Origin: JAZQQB01 sp045628865
GTDB taxonomy: Bacteria > Bacillota > Clostridia > Lachnospirales > Lachnospiraceae
DNA length: 50,414 nucleotides
Reading direction: 5' to 3'
Assembly (NCBI GenBank): GCA_045628865.1
Contig: JAZQQB010000089.1
Location: 1-50,414, forward strand
Made by a program: the position numbers and the translations under genes
The notes under the pieces: model-generated
Seen by the model: the letters and a program-made list of their open reading frames with translations, nothing else
Told to the model about the DNA's origin: nothing
Database searches by the model: none
In this document: positions 17,323 through 24,901 of the stretch, one piece after another
Numbering within the stretch: the first letter of the stretch is position 1
Layout of the letters: every line of letters starts with the position of its first letter

Positions 17323-18189
17323 ATGAATTATCAATGGTACCCAGGGCATATGACGAAAGGAAAGCGCCAGATGGAAGAGGATATCAAGCTGGTTGACCTT
17401 GTGATAGAACTTGTGGATGCACGAGCACCGATGAGTAGTCGAAACCCTGATATAGATAAGCTAAGTAAGAACAAGGGACGAATGGTTCTTTTGAATAAGT
17501 CAGATTTAGCTGATTCGGCAGTGAATGCCAGATGGATTAAATTCTTTGAAGATAGAGGTATTACAGTAGTTGAAATCAATGCACGAAACGGAAAGGGATT
17601 ACAGAAGATTCAGGCCGCAGTGCAGCAAGCATGTAAGGAAAAAATCGAAAGAGATCGTAAACGTGGAATCATCAATCGTCCAGTGCGTGCTATGGTAGTT
17701 GGAATTCCGAATGTAGGAAAGTCAACATTTATCAATTCCTTTGCAGGAAAGGCGTGTGCAAAGACAGGAAATAGACCAGGTGTTACAAAGGGTAAACAAT
17801 GGATTAAGTTGAATAAGGCATTGGAACTTTTGGATACACCAGGAATTTTGTGGCCGAAATTTGAAGATCAGAATATTGGTAGAAGATTAGCATTTATCGG
17901 GTCTATCAATGATGAGATTATTCAGACTGATGAAATGGCCATCGAGATTATTGATGATCTAAGAACTCGATATCCAGGACGTATGCAGGAAAGATACGGA
18001 TTTGAAGAGAGGGGAACAGCAATTGAGAACTTGGAAGAAATCTGTGAAGTCCGTAAATGTTATGGAAAGGGAGAAACAAAAGATCTGATGAAGGCCAGTG
18101 GAATTTTGATTGATGATTTTAGAAGCGGAAAGCTTGGTCGAATTACACTGGAGACACCAGAAGATTGGGGTAAAGAAGCAGATGAATAA
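17323..18189 (+). CDS. rbgA: Ribosome biogenesis GTPase RbgA (YlqF)
   Basis: Circularly permuted GTPase needed for late 50S assembly (uL6/L16 incorporation) in Firmicutes; 288 residues. The motif order G4-G5-G1-G2-G3 is seen: NKSDLAD near residue 64, then GIPNVGKSTF near 127, RPGVTKG and DTPGILWP near 171. The N-terminal YQWYPGHMTKGKRQM is a family signature. Its stop overlaps the next start by 8 nt, indicating translational coupling to lepB2. Confidence 0.97.
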   Translation: MNYQWYPGHMTKGKRQMEEDIKLVDLVIELVDARAPMSSRNPDIDKLSKNKGRMVLLNKSDLADSAVNARWIKFFEDRGITVVEINARNGKGLQKIQAAVQQACKEKIERDRKRGIINRPVRAMVVGIPNVGKSTFINSFAGKACAKTGNRPGVTKGKQWIKLNKALELLDTPGILWPKFEDQNIGRRLAFIGSINDEIIQTDEMAIEIIDDLRTRYPGRMQERYGFEERGTAIENLEEICEVRKCYGKGETKDLMKASGILIDDFRSGKLGRITLETPEDWGKEADE

Positions 18190-18727
18190 GGTATTGAAGG
18201 AAGTTATAAGTGCAAGCTTATATGTATTAGGTATCTTGATACTGACCTACTTGGTAATTCATTTTGTGGGACAGCGAACAGAAGTAAGTGGTAATAGTAT
18301 GTTACCTACATTAAGTGATGGAGATAATCTGATCGTAGATAAGGTTACTTATCGCTTCCATGATATTGAACGTTTTGATATTGTGGTTTTCCCACCAAAG
18401 GATCGAGAAAATACCTATTACATTAAACGAGTAATTGGTCTTCCAGGTGAAACAGTATATATTGATGAGAATGGAGATATTTTTATCAATGGTGCACTTT
18501 TGGAAGAATCGTTTGGCCGGGAAGTAATTGCGGAGAATACGAGGGGTCTTGCGCAGGAACCGATTACCCTTGAGGCTGGAGAGTATTTTGTTTTGGGAGA
18601 TAACCGAAACAATAGTACAGATAGCCGATCGCCGAGTGTAGGAAATGTAAAGGGTGAAGACATTATAGGTCGAGCGTTTATACGAATTTATCCATTTGGT
18701 AAATTTGGTAGTTTGAAAGGAAAGTAA
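18182..18727 (+). CDS. lepB: Type I signal peptidase (second copy)
   Basis: 181 residues, one N-terminal span (VISASLYVLGILILTYLVIHFV), box B Ser in SGNSMLPTLSDGD, box D Lys in YYIKRVIGLPGE and box E GDNRNNSTDSRS. The ATG at 18182 lies inside the 3' end of rbgA; the upstream in-frame extension reads through rbgA sequence and is rejected. It is more canonical than the copy at 16716. Two linked enzymes in the window may share the load of secreted proteins or differ in substrate. Confidence 0.94.
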   Translation: MNKVLKEVISASLYVLGILILTYLVIHFVGQRTEVSGNSMLPTLSDGDNLIVDKVTYRFHDIERFDIVVFPPKDRENTYYIKRVIGLPGETVYIDENGDIFINGALLEESFGREVIAENTRGLAQEPITLEAGEYFVLGDNRNNSTDSRSPSVGNVKGEDIIGRAFIRIYPFGKFGSLKGK

Positions 18728-18743
18728 GGATAACAGGACGAGT

Positions 18744-19496
18744 ATGGATAAGATTAGTGATATTCAGGCTTGTTTAAAGCAGGCGGCTCCAAGTGAGCTA
18801 CCTGCTTTTATACAAGCTTATGAAACAGATGAAAGAAGTTCAGTGTTAAAGCTGGTGGCTACCGCCAAGAAAAAAATGGAAGCATATCAAAAGGAACTTG
18901 CTAGAATTCAGGTGATGCAGACATTTGAGCGAGAGTATAAGGATTGTGAGTTTATTTGTGGTATTGATGAGGTAGGACGTGGACCATTAGCTGGACCAGT
19001 GGTTGCAGGAGCAGTGATTCTGCCAAAGGATTGTGATATTTTATATCTAAATGATTCGAAGCAATTATCCGAAAAGAAAAGAGAAGAATTGTACGACGAA
19101 ATTATGGAAAAAGCTGTGGCAACAGGTCTTGGATTTGTTGGACCTGAAAGAATTGATGAAATCAATATCTTACAAGCCACCTATGAAGCAATGCGTCAGG
19201 CGATTTCTAAGCTATCTGTGAAACCGGACTTGCTTTTAAATGATGCGGTTACTATTCCAGGTGTGGATATCAAACAGGTACCTATCATTAAGGGTGATGC
19301 CAAAAGTGTTTCTATTGCAGCAGCAAGTATCATAGCAAAGGTGACAAGAGATAGACTGATGGTTCAGTATGATGAACTGTTTCCAGAATATGGTTTCGCA
19401 AGTAATAAGGGATATGGTTCAGCTGCACATATTCAGGCAATCAAGAAATATGGACCAACCAATATTCATAGAACAACTTTCATTAAAAACTTGTAA
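18744..19496 (+). CDS. rnhB: Ribonuclease HII
   Basis: Endonuclease that cuts RNA at single ribonucleotides or hybrids in DNA. 250 residues: an N-terminal helical extension of about 70 residues, then the catalytic domain with FICGIDEVGRGPLAGPVVAG (acidic Asp-Glu pair). It continues with LNDSKQLSEKKREELY, LLNDA and the final SIIAKVTRDRLM and YGFASNKGYGS motifs. GTAAGGATAACAGGACG precedes the ATG. The order rbgA-lepB-rnhB matches Firmicute genomes. Confidence 0.97.
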   Translation: MDKISDIQACLKQAAPSELPAFIQAYETDERSSVLKLVATAKKKMEAYQKELARIQVMQTFEREYKDCEFICGIDEVGRGPLAGPVVAGAVILPKDCDILYLNDSKQLSEKKREELYDEIMEKAVATGLGFVGPERIDEINILQATYEAMRQAISKLSVKPDLLLNDAVTIPGVDIKQVPIIKGDAKSVSIAAASIIAKVTRDRLMVQYDELFPEYGFASNKGYGSAAHIQAIKKYGPTNIHRTTFIKNL

Positions 19497-19499
19497 ATG

Positions 19500-19628
19500 T
19501 TCAGAGCCATGCGATTTTAAATACAACTAAGAGCTTAAGCTCGCTTAAAAGCTTTTAGTTGTATTTAAAATCATTTGGCGAGCACGCCACATAAGTATTT
19601 TTCGAAGAAAAATACGCATGGCTCTGAA
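19500..19628. repeat. 129-nt three-armed inverted-repeat element
   Basis: The ends TTCAGAGCCATGCG (19500-19513) and CGCATGGCTCTGAA (19615-19628) are perfect inverted repeats. Arm A (19514-19571) is a stem of about 26 bp: 17 perfect pairs, then one G-U and nine more pairs broken by an AA bulge, with tip loop CTCG. Arm B is TGGCG-AGCA-CGCCA (19576-19589). Arm C is GTATTTTTC-GAA-GAAAAATAC (19595-19615). Together they form a cloverleaf-like junction in DNA or RNA. There is no T-tract, no ORF and no transposase. It could be a MITE-like insertion or a structured RNA between rnhB and the next gene. Confidence 0.8.
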
Positions 19629-19670
19629 TAGTTATAACAACTTTTGAGTAGCTTCAAATAGGAGAAGGCA

Positions 19671-21230
19671 ATGAATCTGACGGGGATCTTATCGGGATTA
19701 AACAGATCAGTTACATCGAATACTCCATCTCAGACACAGGGAGTTTCTGAGGAATATCCAGCTAAAAATTTCAGTTTCTCTACGGGACAGACTCTTTCAG
19801 GAAAGGTTCTGTCTTTTTCAAATGGTCAGATAGCCTTATCGGTAAATGGTACAGTTATAAATGGAAATTTGCTAAGCGATCTTTTGGTATCCGATGGACA
19901 GGAACTTACTTTTACGGTCAAACAGGGTGCCAATGGACAGATTTTATTATCCCCGTTATTTGAAAATACAGCTCATAGTGAGAATATTACACAGGCTTTG
20001 CAGGCAGCAGGATTGCCGTTGTCGCAAGAAAATCGACATGTGGTAGGTCACATGATGGCAGCGGGGTTGCCGATTTCAAAGGAAGCAATTTTTTCTATGC
20101 TTAAAAATGTAGATAATCTTGGCATGGAGAAGCTAGATGCCGCCATTGGACTTTCTAAGCTAGGGATGTCTGTGACCAATGAAAATGCAATCCAATATGA
20201 AAATTATGAAAGTCTCAATCATGCATTACAATCAGGCATGTCGGATATTTTAAAGAATATGTCAGAGGAGTATCTGAACCTGGTACAGAATGGTAAGTTT
20301 CAAGAGGCGAATCAACTGGAAAAAGATGTGCTGTCTGTGTTTTTGAAGCCAGGTGCAGAAAATTCCTTGCAAGAAAATGAGCAGACAAGTTTGCTTCAGG
20401 ATATACTGTCTGAAACAGAGCTAAAAGAGTTAGGACAAGAACTAGCAGAACTTAACAAGAGTGAAGAAAAGCTTGTTAATCTAAATCTTTCCGGCCAGCA
20501 AAGTGGTGAGGACGTTTTAAAGCAGATTTTAGAGGAAATGGATAGAGCAGGACTTAAGAAAGATCATTCTTCTCTGATTGCAAACAAAGGCTTCCAAAAG
20601 CTCGTTAAAAATCTGGTTTTTGAAAATTGGCTACAGCGTCCGGAGGATATTGGAAAAGAAGGAAGTGTGAAGGAACTTTATAAAAAGCTTTTTGATACTA
20701 CAAGAGAGCTTTCCAAGGCACTTGAAACGATAGAGGGTCAGAAACAGTCTAACCTAAGTCAGAGTGTGCAGAATGTAAGAAGTAATCTGGATTTTATGAA
20801 CCAGATCAATCAGTTCTCTACCTATGTTCAGCTACCACTGAAGCTACAGGGACAGGAGGGAAATGGAGAGCTGTATGTTTTTACTGATAAGAAAAGTCTT
20901 GCGAAAAAGGATGGAAATGTTACAGCATTACTTCATCTTTCTATGGATCATCTGGGAGATTTAGATGTTTTTTTGGCACTGAGTAATGATCAGGTTAAAA
21001 CTAAGTTTTACTTACAGGATGAAAGCATTATTGATTATATCGCGGAAAATATTCATCTTTTGGATGACCGGCTTGAAAAGCGCGGATACCATATGCATGC
21101 AGAGGTACTGCCGAAGGAAGCCATGAAAGAAGAGGGCATTTCCGATGGCTTGATGCATGAACTTTTGAAAAAATCAAAGACGGTTATTGGCGCAGGAAGT
21201 CCTTTAAAGGGCTTTGATGTTAAAGCGTAG
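19671..21230 (+). CDS. YlqG-like protein, FliK-like C-terminal domain
   Basis: 519 residues, no signal peptide or membrane segment. The N-terminus is Ser/Thr-rich, followed by a small beta domain (GKVLSFSNGQIALSVNGTVING), a long helical middle and a C-terminal domain around residues 380-490. That domain contains YVQLPLKLQGQEGNGELYVF and LDVFLALSNDQVKTKFYL, resembling the hook-length control (FliK) C-terminal fold. Position and size match B. subtilis YlqG, encoded between rnhB and ylqH. Its partner next door is an FlhB-C-like protein, the natural ligand of FliK-C. No flagellar genes are in the window. The function is unknown and the assignment is inference from context plus weak sequence resemblance. 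Confidence 0.65.
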   Translation: MNLTGILSGLNRSVTSNTPSQTQGVSEEYPAKNFSFSTGQTLSGKVLSFSNGQIALSVNGTVINGNLLSDLLVSDGQELTFTVKQGANGQILLSPLFENTAHSENITQALQAAGLPLSQENRHVVGHMMAAGLPISKEAIFSMLKNVDNLGMEKLDAAIGLSKLGMSVTNENAIQYENYESLNHALQSGMSDILKNMSEEYLNLVQNGKFQEANQLEKDVLSVFLKPGAENSLQENEQTSLLQDILSETELKELGQELAELNKSEEKLVNLNLSGQQSGEDVLKQILEEMDRAGLKKDHSSLIANKGFQKLVKNLVFENWLQRPEDIGKEGSVKELYKKLFDTTRELSKALETIEGQKQSNLSQSVQNVRSNLDFMNQINQFSTYVQLPLKLQGQEGNGELYVFTDKKSLAKKDGNVTALLHLSMDHLGDLDVFLALSNDQVKTKFYLQDESIIDYIAENIHLLDDRLEKRGYHMHAEVLPKEAMKEEGISDGLMHELLKKSKTVIGAGSPLKGFDVKA

Positions 21231-21307
21231 ACCAGTGTGGAATTGATGGAAGGTAATACTTTTTTAGGATATTGTATGTCAAAGTATCGTAAAGAGGAGG
21301 GCATTTC

Positions 21308-21592
21308 ATGGAAGAAGAAAAGAAAAAAGTGAAAACTGCTGTTGCCCTTTCTTATGATGAAGGTGATGCAGCTCCGCGTGTGGTTGCTTCTGGTAAGGGG
21401 GCTGTGGCAGAAAGGATTCTGGAATCTGCTAAGGACAATGATGTGCCAATCCATGAAGACAGCCAGTTAGCAGGAACTCTGGCAAAGCTTGAGATAGGCG
21501 ATGCTATTCCCCCTGAACTATATGAGGTGGTGGCTGAGGTTTTGGTTTTTGTGGATTATATGGACCGCAAAAAGAGGAAAGAGCAATTATAA
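21308..21592 (+). CDS. ylqH: Stand-alone FlhB C-terminal domain homologue (YlqH)
   Basis: 94 residues matching the cytoplasmic C-terminal domain of FlhB/YscU export switches: VKTAVALSYDEGDAAPRVVASGKG, AVAERILESAKDNDVPIHED and GDAIPPELYEVVAEVLVFV. The autocleavage motif NPTH before the VALSYD strand is missing and there are no membrane helices, so it cannot act as a full export gate. GAGGAGGGC precedes the ATG. It sits 77 nt after the YlqG-like gene, as in Bacillus. Confidence 0.92.
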   Translation: MEEEKKKVKTAVALSYDEGDAAPRVVASGKGAVAERILESAKDNDVPIHEDSQLAGTLAKLEIGDAIPPELYEVVAEVLVFVDYMDRKKRKEQL

Positions 21593-21608
21593 AATGGAGG
21601 AAGAAAAA

Positions 21609-22136
21609 ATGAATGAAACATTAAAGGTATTGGAAACAAGAAGAAGCTGTAGAAACTTTAAACCAGATATGGTGGAACAGGATAAGCTAGATGCCATCTT
21701 AAGGGCTGGTACTTATGCAGCAACAGGTATGGGCAAACAGTCCCCGATTATCATTGCTGTTACTAATCAGGAACTTCGAAACCAGCTTATGGAAGAAAAT
21801 CGTAAAATTGCTGGTATGGGTGATGAGATTGATCCTTTTTATGGGGCTCCAGTGATTTTGATAGTTTTGGCAGATAAAAATGTGGTAACCTATCAGTATG
21901 ACGGTTCTTTGGTCATGGGAAATCTGATGAATGCTGCTGAAAGTGTTGGAGTAAACAGTATCTGGATCCACAGAGCCAAGGAAGAATTTGAATCTGATTT
22001 TGGTAAGAATCTGTTGAAAAAGCTTGGCGTTGAAGGAAACTATGAGGGTATTGGACACTGCGCATTGGGATATGCAAAAACACCTTTAAATCCACCAGCT
22101 GATAGAAAAGCAAACTATGTCTATTATGTAAAATAA
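21609..22136 (+). CDS. Nitroreductase family flavoprotein
   Basis: 175 residues of the FMN-dependent nitroreductase fold. It begins MNETLKVLETRRSCRNFKPD, where the Arg pair and following residues contact FMN. TYAATGMGKQSPI, APVILIVLADKN and MNAAESVGVNSIWIHRA follow, with a C-terminal FMN-contacting GIGHCALGYAK. The ATG at 21609 has a GGAGG 8 nt upstream; longer frames reach back into ylqH and are rejected. The physiological substrate is unknown. Confidence 0.92.
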   Translation: MNETLKVLETRRSCRNFKPDMVEQDKLDAILRAGTYAATGMGKQSPIIIAVTNQELRNQLMEENRKIAGMGDEIDPFYGAPVILIVLADKNVVTYQYDGSLVMGNLMNAAESVGVNSIWIHRAKEEFESDFGKNLLKKLGVEGNYEGIGHCALGYAKTPLNPPADRKANYVYYVK

Positions 22137-22170
22137 GAAGATAGGTGGTTAGGAGAATCCGGAAAGAATC

Positions 22171-22542
22171 ATGAGGAAACAGAAAACGTTTAATAAAGAT
22201 GTGGGTACCTGGTATGAAGAGCTGGCCGAGGATTATTTAAAAGAAAGAAAGTGCCAGATCCTGGAGAAAAATTTCAGAACCAGACAGGGTGAGATCGATC
22301 TGATCATAAAGGATCAGGAATATCTTGTTTTTGTTGAGGTGAAATATCGAAAGAATGCCAGCTTGGGTATGCCATATGAAGCAGTGGATTACAAGAAACA
22401 AAGACAAATCTGCAGAATTAGTGATTATTATCGTGTGTTTCATCAGGTTTCAGAGTTTACCCCTATGCGGTTTGATGTGATCTCTATTTGTGGAAGTCAG
22501 ATTGACTGGATCAAAAACGCCTTTGCGTATATAGGAAGATAG
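22171..22542 (+). CDS. yraN: YraN family (UPF0102) nuclease-fold protein
   Basis: 123 residues. It has GTWYEELAEDYLKERKCQILEKNFR, then GEIDLIIKDQEYLVFVEVKYRKN, the Glu-Asp and Glu-Val-Lys arrangement of a PD-(D/E)xK Holliday-junction-resolvase-like fold. It ends with FDVISI and a short hydrophobic tail. The cellular role is not established. It commonly sits near rnhB, as here. The ATG follows GGAAAGAATC. Confidence 0.93.
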   Translation: MRKQKTFNKDVGTWYEELAEDYLKERKCQILEKNFRTRQGEIDLIIKDQEYLVFVEVKYRKNASLGMPYEAVDYKKQRQICRISDYYRVFHQVSEFTPMRFDVISICGSQIDWIKNAFAYIGR

Positions 22543-22556
22543 AAAAGGAATAGTCA

Positions 22557-23402
22557 ATGAATTTAATTAGGAAAAAATCTGGAGTGGCTCCAGTTTGTAT
22601 AGAAAATGAAAAAAATGGTGTGCCTTATTTTACCTTCGAGGCGCTTTCAAAGTTTACCTTTGTGGATCACCTTTTTACCACCAGACTTGGTGGTGTCAGC
22701 ACAGGGGATTGCAGCAGTATGAACCTGAATTTTGACAGGGAAGAAACAAGGGAACCGGTATTGGAAAATTATAGGAGGATTGGGGAAATCTTGTCCTTAC
22801 AGCCAGAAGATTTTGTATTATCCAGTCAGACCCATACCACCAATATTCTTCGTATTACCGAAGAGGAAAAAGGAATGGGAGTTACAAGAAATCGAAGTTA
22901 TCAGGATATAGATGGTTTGATCACCAATGTGCCAGGAATCGCCCTGACCACCATATATGCAGACTGCGTTCCACTTTATTTTGTTGATCCGGTGAATAAG
23001 GCAGTGGGTGTGGCTCATTCCGGATGGAAGGGAAGCGTGAACCGTATGGGAGAAGCCTGCATTAAAGCTATGAAGGCTGCTTTTGGAACGAAACCTGAAG
23101 ATTTGACTTGTGTTATCGCACCAAGCATTTGTATGGACTGCTATGAGGTGAGCAAGGATGTTGCAGATCAGTTTGCAAAGGTGTTTGGTGAAAAGGATAT
23201 CTTGTTGCAAAAATCAGAAGAAAAATTTCAGTTGAATTTGTGGGAAGTCAATCGAAAGGTATTGTTAGATGCAGGAGTTCGTCCAGAGAACATCATCGTT
23301 ACAGATGTGTGCACCTGCTGCAATCCACAGGTTTTATTTTCCCATAGAGCCAGTAAAGGAAAACGAGGAAATGTGGCGGCCATTATTGCAATCAAGGAGT
23401 AG
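22557..23402 (+). CDS. pgeF: Purine nucleoside phosphorylase / multicopper polyphenol oxidase-fold protein PgeF (YfiH)
   Basis: 281 residues of the YfiH/LACC1 family, zinc-dependent purine nucleoside-cleaving enzymes that in E. coli also edit peptidoglycan precursors. Metal and catalytic residues appear in LSSQTHTTNI (His), TTIYADCVPLYF (Cys) and AVGVAHSGWKGSVNRM (His). SICMDCYEV and DVCTCCNPQVLFSHR follow near the end. The gene lies 15 nt after yraN, same operon, and a short hairpin with a T-run follows. Confidence 0.93.
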   Translation: MNLIRKKSGVAPVCIENEKNGVPYFTFEALSKFTFVDHLFTTRLGGVSTGDCSSMNLNFDREETREPVLENYRRIGEILSLQPEDFVLSSQTHTTNILRITEEEKGMGVTRNRSYQDIDGLITNVPGIALTTIYADCVPLYFVDPVNKAVGVAHSGWKGSVNRMGEACIKAMKAAFGTKPEDLTCVIAPSICMDCYEVSKDVADQFAKVFGEKDILLQKSEEKFQLNLWEVNRKVLLDAGVRPENIIVTDVCTCCNPQVLFSHRASKGKRGNVAAIIAIKE

Positions 23403-23414
23403 ATTGAAATTTTC

Positions 23415-23437
23415 CTGTTAACGGAACAGATTTTTTT
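23415..23437 (+). terminator. Short terminator-like hairpin after pgeF
   Basis: CTGTT-AACGG-AACAG followed by ATTTTTTT. The stem is only 5 bp but the U-run is long. It plausibly ends the rnhB-to-pgeF unit. Confidence 0.5.
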
Positions 23438-23469
23438 ACTTCGAGAAACTGAGGAGGTACAAAACTGGC

Positions 23470-24468
23470 ATGAAAAAGAAGATATTTATGATCGCAACTG
23501 GAGGAACCATTGCTTCTGTTCAGTCAAAGCATGGACTGACACCAGGAATCACTTCAGATGAGATTTTAAGTTATATTCCAATGGTCAGCGATTATTGTGA
23601 TATCGAGACTATTCAGCTTTTTAATATTGACTCGACCAATGTATATGACAAGCATTGGATCGAAATTGTTAAGTGCATACAGGAAAATTATGACGCATAC
23701 GACGGATTTGTTGTGACTCATGGAACGGATACCATGGCATATACAGCGGCGGCACTTTCTTATATGATCCAGAATAGTCCAAAGCCTATTGCCATTACAG
23801 GTTCTCAGATTTCCATTGCAGCCGAGAATACAGACGCCAGAGACAATCTGCTGAATGCATTTATATACGCCTCCGATGATGGGGCAAGTGGGGTGCATTT
23901 GATTTTTGACAATAAAGTAATCCTAGGAACCAGAGCGAGAAAGTCAAGAACCAAAAGCTACAATGCTTTTGCATCCATTGATTATCCGGAAATTGCAATT
24001 TTTAAGGATCATCATCTGTACTATTATATAGAAGAAACGGTGCAGCCGGGAGGACCTGTGTTTAGTTTGTCACTGGACACCAGGATTTTTGTGCTAAAAA
24101 TGATACCGGGAATCAGTTCAGATATTTTTAGGTATCTAAGCGGACACTATGATGCCATCATTATGGAAGGTTTTGGCGTGGGTGGTGTGCCAAAATATGA
24201 AACGGAACATTTTGAGGAAGCCATTGATGAATGGATTCAAAGTGGTAAGATCTTGGTAATCACAACTCAGGTTGCCCATGAGGGCAGTGATATGGAGGTC
24301 TATGCAGTGGGACAGAAGATCAAGCAGAAGTATTCGCTGATCGAAGCTTTTGATATGACCACGGAGGCTATTGTAACGAAGCTTATGTGGATTATGGGAC
24401 AGACCAAGGACCAGGAAAAGGTTCGGGAGCTGTTTTATGAGCCGGTGGCGAAGGATATTTTGAAGTAG
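23470..24468 (+). CDS. L-asparaginase
   Basis: 332 residues of the bacterial asparaginase family (L-asparagine to aspartate and ammonia). The first catalytic Thr is in IFMIATGGTIAS (Thr13), the second in VVTHGTDTMAYTAAAL, followed by ITGSQ, AENTDARDNLLNAF and a Lys in GTRARKSRTKSYNAF. There is no signal peptide, so it is cytoplasmic and resembles type I. GAGGAGG precedes the ATG. It is flanked by terminators on both sides and so is probably monocistronic, although no clear promoter was found in the 67-nt gap. Confidence 0.93.
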   Translation: MKKKIFMIATGGTIASVQSKHGLTPGITSDEILSYIPMVSDYCDIETIQLFNIDSTNVYDKHWIEIVKCIQENYDAYDGFVVTHGTDTMAYTAAALSYMIQNSPKPIAITGSQISIAAENTDARDNLLNAFIYASDDGASGVHLIFDNKVILGTRARKSRTKSYNAFASIDYPEIAIFKDHHLYYYIEETVQPGGPVFSLSLDTRIFVLKMIPGISSDIFRYLSGHYDAIIMEGFGVGGVPKYETEHFEEAIDEWIQSGKILVITTQVAHEGSDMEVYAVGQKIKQKYSLIEAFDMTTEAIVTKLMWIMGQTKDQEKVRELFYEPVAKDILK

Positions 24469-24514
24469 GGGAAAAAGAGAATATAGTTGCATAAATGATA
24501 GAATGCAGAATTTC

Positions 24515-24561
24515 AGGCTGCCACATTAGTGACTTAGAATCGCTAATGTGACAGCCTTTTT
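24515..24561 (+). terminator. Intrinsic terminator after asparaginase gene
   Basis: AGGCTGCCACATTAG (24515-24529) pairs with CTAATGTGACAGCCT (24543-24557), with one mismatch, followed by a T5 run. It separates the housekeeping block from the pilus locus. Confidence 0.9.
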
Positions 24562-24776
24562 AGGTATATAAAGCCATCAGGTTTTTTTTATGGTTTAGAA
24601 ATGATGTGAATAATAAACATTATATCGTAATTGTATAGACAGTAATTTGTATTATGCAAATATATGTGTCTAATAAAAGAATATTTTGTCATATAAAAGA
24701 AATAGCATAAACTAATGATGTGAAATATAATAAAAGAACAATAACTTAACTGTTTTCAGATTATATATGTGAATTG
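24562..24776. other. AT-rich intergenic region before the pilus promoter
   Basis: About 215 nt of very A/T-rich sequence with no open frame of note and no clear stem. It may act as an upstream promoter (UP-like) or regulator-binding region for the pilus operon. Nothing specific is recognised. Confidence 0.5.
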
Positions 24777-24805
24777 TTGACACAAATCAAACATAAGTGT
24801 ATAAT
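24777..24805 (+). promoter_or_regulatory. Consensus sigma-A promoter of the pilus locus
   Basis: TTGACA (24777-24782), exactly 17 nt, TATAAT (24800-24805): a perfect match to consensus. Transcription would start near 24812, giving a leader of about 90 nt before pilB. Confidence 0.85.
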
Positions 24806-24821
24806 TGTATCTATAAATATA

Positions 24822-24838
24822 TAATTGTCGCACAATTA
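24822..24838. promoter_or_regulatory. Palindrome just downstream of the pilus transcription start
   Basis: TAATTGT-CGC-ACAATTA is a perfect 7-bp inverted repeat about 10 nt past the predicted start. The string TATAATTGT occurs in the -10 region and again 20 nt downstream, two helical turns away. This arrangement fits a repressor operator that restrains an otherwise maximal promoter. A 5' mRNA hairpin is the alternative. Confidence 0.45.
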
Positions 24839-24901
24839 GAAAAATTTATTACGGAAATCATAGGATATATTTAGATTTCAGAAAGGGAAACCGAGACTAG
24901 G

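Noticed and set aside
24812..24901. Possible c-di-GMP riboswitch in the pilB leader
   Set aside because: The leader is about 90 nt and AT-rich, and lacks both class I and class II core motifs. Only the short palindrome stands out.
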